Shown here: positions 8,996 through 16,834 of the stretch, piece by piece
How positions within the stretch are numbered: the stretch's first letter is position 1
How the letters are laid out: every line of letters starts with the position of its first letter
NCBI GenBank assembly: GCA_007693835.1
Contig: RECW01000149.1
Location: 1-55,371 of the forward strand
Direction: 5' to 3'
Origin: Paracoccaceae bacterium
Lineage (GTDB): Bacteria > Pseudomonadota > Alphaproteobacteria > Rhodobacterales > Rhodobacteraceae
DNA: 55,371 nucleotides
Translations under genes and position numbers: made by a program
Notes under the pieces: model-generated
The model's database searches: none
The model's input: only the letters and a program-made list of their open reading frames with translations
What the model was told of the DNA's origin: nothing

Positions 8996-9023
8996 GCCGC
9001 CGCGCGCCGGGTCGCGCGGCGGC
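8996..9023 (+). terminator. Hairpin between TRAP binding-protein and permease genes (partial terminator)
   Basis: GCCGCCGCGCG (8996-9006) pairs perfectly with CGCGCGGCGGC (9013-9023) across a 6-base loop, giving an 11-bp stem. It is followed by the pyrimidine run CTCTTTCCCC. Such hairpins often protect or partly terminate after the binding-protein gene, so that it outnumbers the permease. The T-run is weak, so read-through is expected. Confidence 0.6.
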
Positions 9024-9051
9024 CTCTTTCCCCTCTCGCCGGAGCAGCGCC

Positions 9052-9579
9052 ATGCGCATGGTCGCGCGCGGGCTCGAGCGCGTTCTCGAGTGGTTCCTGA
9101 TCTTCCAGATGGTCGCCCTGACCGTCGTGGTCGTCTACGCGGTCGTGATGCGCAAGGCGGGCGCGTCGCTGATCTGGTACGACGAGGTCGCGGCGATCCA
9201 GCTTGCGTGGATCACCTTCTACGGCGCGGCGCTGGCGGCGCTGAAGCGCAAGCACATCGGGTTCGACGGCGTGCTGCTGGCGATGCCGCGGGGGATGCGG
9301 GCCGTCGCGCTCGTGGTCGCCGAGGCGCTGACGGTGCTGTTCTTCGGCATGCTGACCTGGGCGGGGTGGACGGTGGTGACCATCCTGCGCGGCATGAACC
9401 TCGAGAGCCTGTCGTGGGTTCCGGTGCAGTTCACCCAGTCGGTGATCCCCATCGGCGGCGCGCTCTACATCCTCGCGACGCTGCTCTCCTTTCCCGAATA
9501 CTGGCGGCTGACCATGGCGGGGGTCTCGCTGGAGCATCCCGAGATCACGCCCGAGACTGCTGGGGAGACCAAGGCATGA
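9052..9579 (+). CDS. TRAP transporter small permease, DctQ family
   Basis: The 175-residue protein has four hydrophobic segments (about residues 12-32, 47-67, 85-110 and 130-150), as expected of DctQ. The motif IWYDEVAAIQLAWITFYGAA matches the family pattern in which a Trp and an acidic residue precede the second membrane helix. It forms the membrane complex with the large permease. Its stop overlaps the start of the large permease gene by four bases (ATGA). The ATG at 9052 is followed two codons later by another possible start. Confidence 0.9.
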   Translation: MRMVARGLERVLEWFLIFQMVALTVVVVYAVVMRKAGASLIWYDEVAAIQLAWITFYGAALAALKRKHIGFDGVLLAMPRGMRAVALVVAEALTVLFFGMLTWAGWTVVTILRGMNLESLSWVPVQFTQSVIPIGGALYILATLLSFPEYWRLTMAGVSLEHPEITPETAGETKA

Positions 9580-10856
9580 TCATCCTCGCGGTGTTCCTCG
9601 CGATGCTCGCGATGATCATGCTGAACGTGCCGATCGCGGTGGCGCTGGCGCTGGCGGGGGTGCTGGGGCTGGTCGCGACGGAGGGATGGTCCTCGCTCGT
9701 CTCCATCGCGCTCGACATGTATTCGGGGGCGACGAGCTTCTCGCTGATCGCCATTCCGATGTTCGTGCTGGCGGGCGCGATCATGAACGCGGGCGGCATC
9801 ACGCGGCGGCTGATCGAGTTCGTCACCGCGCTGATCGGCTTCGTGCGCGGCGGGCTCGCGATGGTCAACGTCGGCGTGTCGCTGTTCTTCGCCGAGATCT
9901 CCGGGTCGGCGGTGGCGGACGTCGCGGCGATGGGCTCGGTGATCATTCCCGAGATGAAGAAGCGGGGCTATTCGGCGCCGTTCTCGGCGGCGATCACCTC
10001 CTCGTCGGCGTCGCTCGCCATCATCATCCCGCCCTCGATTCCGATGATCCTCTACGGGGTGACGGCGGGCGCCTCCATCGAACAGCTGTTCATCGCCGGC
10101 GTCGTGCCGGGGCTGATCGGCGCGGCGGGGCTGATGGGCGTCGCCTACTGGTTCGCGCGGCGCTACGACCTGCCGGTGGAGGAGGCGTTCAACCTGCGCC
10201 GCCTGCGCGAGACCTTCGTCGCGGCGCTGCCGACCTTCGCCCTGCCGGTGATCATCCTCGGCGGCATCTTCGGCGGCATCGTCACGGCGACCGAAGCCGC
10301 GGGGCTCGCGGTGGTCGCGGCGATCGTCGTCGGGCTGTGGTATCGCGAGACGGATTTCCGCGAGCTGCGCGTCGCGCTGATGGACGGGGCGATCCAGACG
10401 GCGGTGGTGATGCTGCTGGTCGCGGCCTCGGTGCTGATGGGCGGCTTCCTGACGCGCAGCCGCATCCCGCAGGAGCTGGCGTTCTGGCTGACCTCGCTGA
10501 CCGACGAGCGGTGGCTGATCCTGCTGATCCTGAACGTCTTCTTCCTGGTGATCGGCTTCTTCCTGCACTCGGCGGCGGCGATCATCCTGGTGGTGCCCAT
10601 CGTCGTGCCGCTGATCAACACGGTGGGAATCGACCCGGTGCACTTCGGGCTGATCGTGACGCTGAACCTCGCCATCGGCCAGCAGACGCCGCCTGTGGCC
10701 AGCGTGCTGATCACCGCGTGCTCCATCGCCAAGGCGAACATCTGGGAGGTGTCGAAGGTGAACCTGCCGTTCGTCGCCGTGCTGCTGTTCGTGCTGATCC
10801 TGTCCACCTACGTGGAGGCCGTGCCGATGTTCCTCGTCGAATACTTCTACAGGTGA
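9576..10856 (+). CDS. TRAP transporter large permease, DctM family
   Basis: The 426-residue, very hydrophobic protein has about 12 membrane segments. It carries DctM signatures: SFSLIAIPMFVLAGAIMNAG, the repeated Ser/Gly hairpin ISGSAVADVAAMGSVIIPEM, TSSSASLAIIIPPSIPMILYG and the second-half GLIVTLNLAIGQQTPPVASV. It is the sodium-coupled transport subunit. The start chosen at 9576 overlaps the dctQ stop. The open frame continues upstream to 9090, but that part is only the shadow of dctQ. The CoA-transferase gene begins 4 bases after its stop, so transport and CoA activation may be co-expressed. Confidence 0.93.
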   Translation: MIILAVFLAMLAMIMLNVPIAVALALAGVLGLVATEGWSSLVSIALDMYSGATSFSLIAIPMFVLAGAIMNAGGITRRLIEFVTALIGFVRGGLAMVNVGVSLFFAEISGSAVADVAAMGSVIIPEMKKRGYSAPFSAAITSSSASLAIIIPPSIPMILYGVTAGASIEQLFIAGVVPGLIGAAGLMGVAYWFARRYDLPVEEAFNLRRLRETFVAALPTFALPVIILGGIFGGIVTATEAAGLAVVAAIVVGLWYRETDFRELRVALMDGAIQTAVVMLLVAASVLMGGFLTRSRIPQELAFWLTSLTDERWLILLILNVFFLVIGFFLHSAAAIILVVPIVVPLINTVGIDPVHFGLIVTLNLAIGQQTPPVASVLITACSIAKANIWEVSKVNLPFVAVLLFVLILSTYVEAVPMFLVEYFYR

Positions 10857-10860
10857 CGCC

Positions 10861-12030
10861 ATGGCAGGACGCGGACCGCTGGCGGGCGTGCGGGTCGTCG
10901 AACTCGCCCATGTGATGGCGGGGCCGGTCTGCGGGCTGATGCTCGCCGACATGGGCGCCGAGGTGATCAAGGTCGAGAAGCCGGAGGGCGACGACTCGCG
11001 CCGGATGGTCCCGCCCGTGATCGGCGGCGAGAGCGCGGCCTACATGATGATGAACCGCAACAAGCGGGGCGTCATGCTCGACCTCAAGGACCCGGACGAC
11101 CGCGCGGCGCTGGAGCGGCTGATCGACGGGGCCGACATCCTGATCGAGAACTACCGGCTCGGGACCATGGAGAAGCTCGGCCTCGGCTACGAGACGCTGA
11201 AGGCGCGCAACCCGGGGCTGATCTACGTGGAGATATCCGGCTTCGGGCGGACGGGGCCCTACGCCGACCGGGGCGGCTTCGACCTGATCGCGCAGGGCAT
11301 GTCGGGGCTGATGTCGATCACCGGCGAGGGGCATGGCCGGCCGCCGGTGAAGGTCGGCGCGCCGGTGACCGACATCACGGCGGGGATCCTCGCGGCGATG
11401 GGGGCGCTGGCGGCCTACGCGCATCGGCTGAAGACCGGCGAGGGGCAGCGGGTGGACACCTCGCTGTTCGAGGCGGGGATCGTCCACACCTACTGGCAGT
11501 CGGCGATCGCCTTCGCGACCGGGGCGGCGCCGGGGCCGCTCGGCTCGGCGCATCCGCTGAACGCGCCCTATCAGGCGTTCGAGACGGCGGACGGGTGGAT
11601 CACCGTGGGCGCGGCGAACCAGCGCAACTGGGAGCGGCTCTGCGCGATCCTCGACGCCGGCGACCTGCTCTCCGATCCGCGCTTCGCCAGCAACGCGGAC
11701 CGCATGGCGCATCTCGACGCGCTGGAGACGGCGCTGACGGCGCGGTTCCGCACGCGGACGACCGCCGACTGGCTCGCGGCCTGCGCTGCGGGGGGCGTGC
11801 CGGCGGGGCCGGTGCTGGATGTGGCCGAGATGCACGCCGACCCGCAGGCCCGGGCGCGCGGCATGGTGGCGACGGTCGAGCACCCGACGGCGGGGCGCGT
11901 CTCGGCGCTGGGGCTGCCGGTGAAGTTCTCGGCCACGCCCGGCGTGGAGCCTGCGCCGGCCCCGCGGCTCGGGGAGCATACCGAGGCGGTTCTGGCGGCG
12001 GCGGGCGTCCGCATACCGCGCGAGGCTTGA
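10861..12030 (+). CDS. Class III CoA-transferase (CaiB/BaiF family)
   Basis: The 389-residue protein begins LAGVRVVELAHVMAGPVCG and continues ADMGAEVIKVEKPEGDD, the classic family III CoA-transferase opening. The predicted catalytic aspartate is D171 in GAPVTDITAG. Later segments, HPLNAPYQAFETADGWI and VPAGPVLDVAEMHADPQ, also fit. These enzymes move CoA between organic acids, for example from succinyl-CoA to a dicarboxylate, or formyl-CoA to oxalate. The gene lies 4 bases behind the TRAP large permease, so it probably activates the imported acid or a product of it. The last bases of the gene contain part of the promoter region of the next regulator gene. Confidence 0.9.
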   Translation: MAGRGPLAGVRVVELAHVMAGPVCGLMLADMGAEVIKVEKPEGDDSRRMVPPVIGGESAAYMMMNRNKRGVMLDLKDPDDRAALERLIDGADILIENYRLGTMEKLGLGYETLKARNPGLIYVEISGFGRTGPYADRGGFDLIAQGMSGLMSITGEGHGRPPVKVGAPVTDITAGILAAMGALAAYAHRLKTGEGQRVDTSLFEAGIVHTYWQSAIAFATGAAPGPLGSAHPLNAPYQAFETADGWITVGAANQRNWERLCAILDAGDLLSDPRFASNADRMAHLDALETALTARFRTRTTADWLAACAAGGVPAGPVLDVAEMHADPQARARGMVATVEHPTAGRVSALGLPVKFSATPGVEPAPAPRLGEHTEAVLAAAGVRIPREA

Positions 12031-12033
12031 TCG

Positions 12034-12062
12034 GGATAGTAGCGAGACGCTATCAGTAGCGG
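12034..12062 (+). promoter_or_regulatory. Palindrome and repeat just before the MarR-type gene, candidate autoregulatory operator
   Basis: TAGCG (12040-12044) and CGCTA (12048-12052) form a perfect inverted repeat with a 3-base centre. The string AGTAGCG occurs twice (12039-12044 region and again at 12055-12061). The site sits only about 10 bases before the first ATG of the regulator, so a bound dimer would block transcription or translation start. A -10-like GATAGT overlaps its left edge. Autoregulation is inferred from position. Confidence 0.45.
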
Positions 12063-12671
12063 ATGGAGTCGAATCGGGACATGCAGGCGGACGCGCTGGC
12101 GGCGCTGCTCGTGCATCTGGGGCGGGCGGCGCGGTCGGGCGACGCCGAGACCGCCGCCGACGGGATGACGGCGGCGCAGTGGGCCGCGCTGCGCTACTTC
12201 GCGCAGGCCAACGCGCCGTCGCGCACGCCGTCGGCCTTCGCCAGTTTCCACGCGACGAGCCGCGGCACGGCCTCCCAGACCGTGAAGGCGCTCGTGGCGC
12301 GCGGGCTGCTGGCGCGGACGCGCTCGGGCCAGGACGGCCGGTCGGTGCGGCTGGAGCCGACGGCGGCGGGCCGGGCGGCGCTGGCGGGCGACCCGATGCG
12401 GCGGCTGGTCGGGGCGATCGAGGCGTTGCCCGCCGGGGCGCGGCGCGCGCTGTCGACGGCGGCGGCGCGGCTCGTGGCGATGATGGACGGGGCGCGGGGC
12501 GAGAGCCTGTTCGGGTTCTGCCCGGACTGCGAGAGTTGCGTGCCCGCGCCCGGCGGCGCCGAGGACGACTGCTGGTGCCTGCGCCACGGCGCGGCGCTGG
12601 CGGCGGCGGATCTCGACCGGCTCTGCGCCGATTTCACACCGCGCGCGGACGCGCTGGAGGCGGGACGATGA
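12063..12671 (+). CDS. MarR-type winged-helix regulator with cysteine-rich C-terminal tail
   Basis: The 202-residue protein has a MarR-like core. MTAAQWAALRYFAQAN is the start of the winged helix, ATSRGTASQTVKALVARGLL the recognition region and RSGQDGRSVRLEPTAAG the wing. Beyond the usual MarR length comes a cysteine cluster C153-x2-C156-x2-C159-x10-C170-x-C172 (FCPDCESC, then CWC and a following His), which looks able to bind a metal or Fe-S cluster. The gene overlaps the Mrp/DUF971 gene by four bases and is the first gene of a three-gene Fe-S carrier operon. A second in-frame ATG at 12081, with GGAG 12 bases before it, could be the real start. An iron- or cluster-sensing role is inference. 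Confidence 0.8.
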   Translation: MESNRDMQADALAALLVHLGRAARSGDAETAADGMTAAQWAALRYFAQANAPSRTPSAFASFHATSRGTASQTVKALVARGLLARTRSGQDGRSVRLEPTAAGRAALAGDPMRRLVGAIEALPAGARRALSTAAARLVAMMDGARGESLFGFCPDCESCVPAPGGAEDDCWCLRHGAALAAADLDRLCADFTPRADALEAGR

Positions 12672-13837
12672 GCGATCTCGGCGCCCTCGGGCGCATCGTG
12701 GCGGTGGCGAGCGGCAAGGGCGGCGTCGGCAAGAGCACCGTCAGCGTGAACCTCGCGCTGGCCTTGGCGGCGGAGGGCGCGCGCGTCGGGCTGGTCGACG
12801 CCGACATCTACGGGCCGTCGATTCCGGGGATGCTGGGGATACCGCCCGAGCGCCGCCCGGCGATGACGCCGGCCGGCAAGGTCGAGCCGGTGCGCGCCCA
12901 CGGGATCGGCGTGATGTCGATGGGGATGCTGACCGGCGACGACGCGCCGGCGGTGCTGCGCGGGCCGATGGTGACGAAATACCTGCGCCTGTTCATCGCC
13001 GACGTGGACTGGGGGCCGCTCGACTGGCTGGTGCTCGACCTGCCCCCCGGCACCGGCGACACGCAGCTGACGCTGGCGCAGAGCTTTCCGCTGGCGGGCG
13101 CGGTGGTGGTGACGACGCCGCAGGACGTCAGCCTCAAGATCGCCCGGCGGGGCGCGCGAATGTTCGAACAGGTGAAGGTGCCGCTGCTCGGCGTGGTCGA
13201 GAACATGAGCGGCTTCTGCTGCCCGAGTTGCGGGACCGTCAGCGACATCTTCCGCCGCGGCGGCGGCGAGAAGCTGGCCGAGGCGCTGGGCGCGCCGTTC
13301 CTCGGCGCGGTGCCCCTGTCGGCGGAGGTGGTCGACTGCGGCGACGAGGGCCGGCCGGTGGTGCTGGCGCATCCCGAGAGCGCGCCGGCGGCGGCATATC
13401 GCGCCATCGCCGCCGCGCTGTCGGGCCGGGCGCCCGCCGCGGCCGGAATGCCGGCGCGCTTCGCCTTCGACTGGACGCCCGACGCGGGGGCCCGCGCGGA
13501 GAGCCGCGCGCCGCAGCCCGGCGCGCCGGCGGACACGCCGCTGGCGGTGGAGCGGCGCGACGCGCGCACGCTGGGGATTCTCTGGGCCGACGGGCGTGAC
13601 CAGCGCATCGACGTGCGCGACCTGCGCCTCGCCTGCCCCTGCGCGGGGTGCGTCGACGAGGTGACCGGGCGCGCGCTGCTCGACCCGGCGACCGTGCCGC
13701 TCGACATCGCGCCGGCGCGGGTCGCCTCGGTGGGGAACTACGCCCTCTCCGTCAGCTTCACCGACGGGCATTCGACCGGCATCTACACTTGGCCGAAGCT
13801 GCGCGGGCTCGCGGCGGTCGAGGTGGAGGAGCTGTGA
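12668..13837 (+). CDS. Mrp/ApbC-type Fe-S carrier ATPase fused to a DUF971 domain
   Basis: The 389-residue protein starts with an Mrp/NBP35 P-loop ATPase. The deviant Walker A GKGGVGKST is at residues 16-24, with VDADIYGPSIPGM and DLPPGTGDTQLTLAQSFPL further on. The cluster-bridging CPSC motif is at C185/C188. From about residue 290 to the end lies a DUF971 domain with its own cysteines (C323, C325, C328 in CPCAGC) and the closing YALSVSFTDGHSTGIYTW pattern. Mrp proteins carry Fe-S clusters to apo-enzymes; DUF971 often occurs alone or beside them. The start overlaps the regulator stop, and the Nfu-type gene overlaps this stop. The open frame upstream of 12668 is only a shadow of the regulator gene. 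Confidence 0.9.
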   Translation: MSDLGALGRIVAVASGKGGVGKSTVSVNLALALAAEGARVGLVDADIYGPSIPGMLGIPPERRPAMTPAGKVEPVRAHGIGVMSMGMLTGDDAPAVLRGPMVTKYLRLFIADVDWGPLDWLVLDLPPGTGDTQLTLAQSFPLAGAVVVTTPQDVSLKIARRGARMFEQVKVPLLGVVENMSGFCCPSCGTVSDIFRRGGGEKLAEALGAPFLGAVPLSAEVVDCGDEGRPVVLAHPESAPAAAYRAIAAALSGRAPAAAGMPARFAFDWTPDAGARAESRAPQPGAPADTPLAVERRDARTLGILWADGRDQRIDVRDLRLACPCAGCVDEVTGRALLDPATVPLDIAPARVASVGNYALSVSFTDGHSTGIYTWPKLRGLAAVEVEEL

Positions 13838-15036
13838 GCGCCGCGGTCCGCATCCGCGCCGAGACCTCGCCGCGCGACCCCGACGCGGCGCGGTTCGTGC
13901 TGGAGCGGCCGGTGGCCGACGGGGCGGTGGCGTTCGACGACGCGGCGGCGGCGGCCGAGGCGCCGCTGCCCGCGGCGCTGTTCGCGCTCGACGGCGTGCG
14001 ACGGGTGGCGTTCGACGGACCGGCGATCACGGTGGCGAAGGCGGCGGAGGCGGACTGGGCGGCGCTGAAGCCCGCGGTGGCGGCGGCGATCCGCGCGGCG
14101 CTGCCGGCGCACGACGCCGCGCCGCCGCTTCGGCCGGCGCAGGACCTGGATGCCGACGCGCGGATGTTCGAAGCGGTGCGGAAGGCGCTGGACGGGTCGG
14201 CCAATCCGGCCATCGCCAAACACGGCGGGCGCGTCGACGTGGTGGCGGTCGAGAACGGCGACGTGAAGCTGCGCATGTCGGGCGGGTGCCAGGGGTGCGC
14301 GGCGTCCTCCGCGACGCTGCGCGACGGGGTCGAGCGCATCCTGCGCGCCGCCGTGCCGGGAATCGGGCGCATCGTCGACGTCACGGACCACGCGGCGGGC
14401 GAAAACCCGTTCTTCCGCCGCGAGGGCGCGAGCCCGCTCGGGTCCGCGGCGACGCGGGACGGCGACGGCTGGACGGTGGACGCGGGCCGGCTCGCGGAGC
14501 GCTTCGGCGTCGAGCCCGAGGCGCTGCGCGCCGAGATGCGCGCGGGCCGCGTCGCGAGCGTCGAGGAGCGCGGCGAAGGCGCCGACAGCGGCTTCACCCG
14601 GCTGACGGTGCGCTGGGGCAAGCGCCTGTGGCGGGCCGTCGTCGGGCCGGACGGCGCGGCGCGGGAGGAAGTCGGCGAAGCGGCGGATCCGGCGCTGGCG
14701 GGCCGAGTGCGGGCCTATCTCGAAGCGGCCGATCCGGCGCGGCTGCCGGTCTCCTACGGCGCGCTCGCCGAGGCGCTGGGTGTGCGGCCGCCCCACGCCA
14801 TCGGGCAGGTCGCCCGGGCGCTGGAGACGACGATGCGCGAGGACGCCGCGGCCGGCAGGCCGTTCGTCGCGGCGCTGGTGGTGGGGCGGGCGCGGGGCGG
14901 GCTGCCGGCGCCGGGGTTCTTCGCGCTGGCCGCCGACCTCGGGCGCGGGCCGGAGGGCGACGAGGACGCGCGCGCCTGCCATGCGCGGCTGTTCGCCGAG
15001 GCCATGGCCGCGCGGACGGCGCCGGCGGGGGCCTGA
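13834..15036 (+). CDS. Nfu-type Fe-S scaffold fused to DUF6522-like and unknown C-terminal domains
   Basis: The 400-residue product starts at a GTG overlapping the stop of the Mrp gene. Residues about 1-85 match a divergent Nfu N-terminal domain (ALFALDGVRRVAFDGPAITV). Residues about 105-185 match the NifU C-terminal scaffold domain with C152-x2-C155 in GGCQGCAAS, which binds a 4Fe-4S cluster between two subunits. Residues about 205-270 resemble DUF6522 (WTVDAGRLAERFGVEPEALR, then a short beta region). The last part (about 290-365; LPVSYGALAEALGVRPPHAI, RGGLPAPGFF) is helical, possibly winged-helix-like, and resembles small unnamed alphaproteobacterial proteins. Normal Nfu proteins are about 185 residues, so this is an unusual fusion. 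The frame is continuous with no sign of a sequencing join. Confidence 0.8.
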   Translation: MSAAVRIRAETSPRDPDAARFVLERPVADGAVAFDDAAAAAEAPLPAALFALDGVRRVAFDGPAITVAKAAEADWAALKPAVAAAIRAALPAHDAAPPLRPAQDLDADARMFEAVRKALDGSANPAIAKHGGRVDVVAVENGDVKLRMSGGCQGCAASSATLRDGVERILRAAVPGIGRIVDVTDHAAGENPFFRREGASPLGSAATRDGDGWTVDAGRLAERFGVEPEALRAEMRAGRVASVEERGEGADSGFTRLTVRWGKRLWRAVVGPDGAAREEVGEAADPALAGRVRAYLEAADPARLPVSYGALAEALGVRPPHAIGQVARALETTMREDAAAGRPFVAALVVGRARGGLPAPGFFALAADLGRGPEGDEDARACHARLFAEAMAARTAPAGA

Positions 15037-15048
15037 GGCGGCGGGCGA

Positions 15049-15534
15049 TCAGGGCGGGACCGGGTAGCCCGACCACGCCTTGACCCGACCGAGGCCGAAG
15101 GTCGAGCGGATCGAGGCGACGCCGGGCAGCCGGGCCAGCACGGCGCGGTGGATGCGCTCGTAGTCGGCCATGTCGACGGCGGCGACCCGCAGGCGATAGT
15201 CCGCCTCTCCCGACACCAGCCAGCATTCGAGAATCTCGGTGTGGCCGCGGACGGCGCGCTCGAAGGCCTCCAGCGCCGCCTCGCCCTGCGAGGCGAGCGT
15301 CACGTCGACGAACACGGCCAGAGTCAGGCCGAGGGCCGACGGGTCGAGCACGGCGCGGTAGCCGGCGATGACGCCGGCCTCCTCCAGCAGCTTGACGCGG
15401 CGGTGGCAGGCGGAGGGCGAGAGGCCGACGCGCTCGGCGAGGGCGGCGATGGGCGGCGCTGCGTCCTGTTGCAGCGCAAGAAGAATCTTCACATCGAACG
15501 TATCGAGAGAAATTTTCCGAGCATCCGGGCGCAT
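15049..15534 (-). CDS. Lrp/AsnC family transcriptional regulator
   Basis: The 161-residue protein has the Lrp layout. An N-terminal helix-turn-helix covers about residues 12-58 (DTFDVKILLALQQDA, LAERVGLSPSACHRRVKLL). An AsnC effector domain covers about 70-150 (VFVDVTLASQGEAALEAFE, CWLVSGEADYRLRV). The start chosen is the ATG at 15534; an ATG six codons upstream (15552) is possible. The open frame further upstream is a shadow of the divergent gene. It is divergent from alanine dehydrogenase, a common Lrp-family target whose expression responds to alanine or leucine, so it is likely the local regulator of ald. Confidence 0.9.
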   Translation of the reverse strand: MRPDARKISLDTFDVKILLALQQDAAPPIAALAERVGLSPSACHRRVKLLEEAGVIAGYRAVLDPSALGLTLAVFVDVTLASQGEAALEAFERAVRGHTEILECWLVSGEADYRLRVAAVDMADYERIHRAVLARLPGVASIRSTFGLGRVKAWSGYPVPP

Positions 15535-15572
15535 GGCGGGACTTTCTACCATGGGGGCGGATACCGGCCGAT

Positions 15573-15589
15573 GATTCTCGCGAAAAATC
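15573..15589. promoter_or_regulatory. AT-rich imperfect palindrome between lrp-type gene and ald
   Basis: In the 111-base divergent gap, GATT at 15573-15576 and AATC at 15586-15589 form the outer arms of a 17-base imperfect palindrome with an AT-rich centre, the general form of an Lrp-family site. CATGGCGGGA also occurs twice, at 15532-15541 and 15608-15617. The function is inferred only from position and shape. Confidence 0.35.
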
Positions 15590-15645
15590 CCGCCTCGGGC
15601 GCGGCACCATGGCGGGATCAAGAACAAGAGCCGGGAGGAGTCGCC

Positions 15646-16761
15646 ATGCGCATCGGCGTGCCGAAGGAAGTGAGGAATCACGAACACCGCGTCGGGCTGA
15701 CGCCGGAGAGCGCGGCGGAATGCGTCGCCGCGGGCCATGCGGTGGCGGTGGAGACCGGCGCCGGGCTCGGCGCCGGCGCCGACGACGCCGCCTATCGCGC
15801 CGCGGGGGCGGAGATCGCGCCCGACGCGGCCGCCGTGTTCGACGGCGCCGAGATGATCGTCAAGGTGAAGGAGCCGCAGGCCGCGGAGCGGCGCATGCTG
15901 CGGCCGGGGCAGGTGCTGTTCACCTATCTGCACCTCGCGCCCGACCCGGAGCAGGCGCGCGACCTGATGGCCTCGGGCGCCGTCTGCATCGCCTACGAGA
16001 CGGTGACGGACGCGCACGGCGGGCTTCCGCTGCTGAAGCCGATGAGCCAGGTCGCGGGGCGGCTCTCGGCGCAGGCGGGGGCGGCGGCGCTCGAGACGGC
16101 GAAGGGCGGGCGCGGCGTGCTGCTCGGCGGCGTGCCGGGCGTGGCGCCGGGGAAAGTCGTGATCCTCGGCGGCGGCGTGGTCGGGTTCAACGCGGCGCAG
16201 ATGGCGGTGGGCCTCGGCGCGGACGTGACGATCCTCGACCGCAGCCCCGCGGCCCTGGAGCGGCTGAGCGCCCATTTCGGCGCCTCGGCGCGGACCCTCT
16301 ACAGCACCGGGGGGAGCGTCGCGGCGGCTGTGGCGACGGCGGATCTGGTGATCGGGGCGGTGCTGATTCCGGGGGCGACGGCGCCGAAGCTGGTGACGCG
16401 GGCGATGCTGGCGACGATGCGGCCGGGGGCGGTGCTGGTGGACGTGGCGATCGACCAGGGCGGCTGCTTCGAGACCTCGCGGCCGACGACCCATGCGGCG
16501 CCGACCTATGTCGTCGACGGGATCGTGCACTACTGCGTGGCGAACATGCCGGGGGCGGTGGCGCGGACCTCGACCTACGCGCTGAACGCGGCGACCCTGC
16601 CCCACGTTCTGCGGATCGCGGGCCTCGGCTGGCGGGCGGCGCTGCGCGCCGACGCGCATCTCCGCGCGGGTCTGAACGTGTGGGACGGCCGGATCGCCCA
16701 TCCGGCGGTCGCGGCGGCGCTTGGCGTCGAGGCGGTCGACGCGGCGGCGGTCCTGGCCTGA
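15646..16761 (+). CDS. ald: Alanine dehydrogenase
   Basis: The 371-residue protein has the usual length for Ald and starts [20 protein letters not shown], the standard opening. The substrate-site lysine lies in MIVKVKEPQ and a catalytic histidine in [13 protein letters not shown]. The Rossmann NAD-binding glycines are in [20 protein letters not shown], followed by the acidic ribose-binding DRS. It catalyses reversible oxidative deamination of L-alanine to pyruvate and ammonia with NAD. The ATG at 15646 has a GGGAGGAG ribosome site 5 bases upstream; the longer open frame is a shadow of the divergent regulator gene. It is convergent with the rplI operon and shares its terminator region. Confidence 0.95.
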   Translation: MRIGVPKEVRNHEHRVGLTPESAAECVAAGHAVAVETGAGLGAGADDAAYRAAGAEIAPDAAAVFDGAEMIVKVKEPQAAERRMLRPGQVLFTYLHLAPDPEQARDLMASGAVCIAYETVTDAHGGLPLLKPMSQVAGRLSAQAGAAALETAKGGRGVLLGGVPGVAPGKVVILGGGVVGFNAAQMAVGLGADVTILDRSPAALERLSAHFGASARTLYSTGGSVAAAVATADLVIGAVLIPGATAPKLVTRAMLATMRPGAVLVDVAIDQGGCFETSRPTTHAAPTYVVDGIVHYCVANMPGAVARTSTYALNAATLPHVLRIAGLGWRAALRADAHLRAGLNVWDGRIAHPAVAAALGVEAVDAAAVLA

Positions 16762-16783
16762 GGGGCGCTGGCGCGCCGAAACG

Positions 16784-16810
16784 AAAAAGGCCGGCCGCAA
16801 GCGGCCGGCC
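16784..16810 (-). terminator. Rho-independent terminator of the rpsF-rpsR-rplI operon
   Basis: GGCCGGCCGC (16789-16798) and GCGGCCGGCC (16801-16810) form a perfect 10-bp stem around AA. On the leftward strand the stem is followed at once by five T residues (the A-run 16784-16788 on the given strand). This is a textbook intrinsic terminator placed 25 bases after the rplI stop. On the rightward strand there is no T-run, so it would not clearly stop the ald transcript. Confidence 0.85.
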
Positions 16811-16834
16811 CCGGAAATCCGGCGGCGCGCCGGG

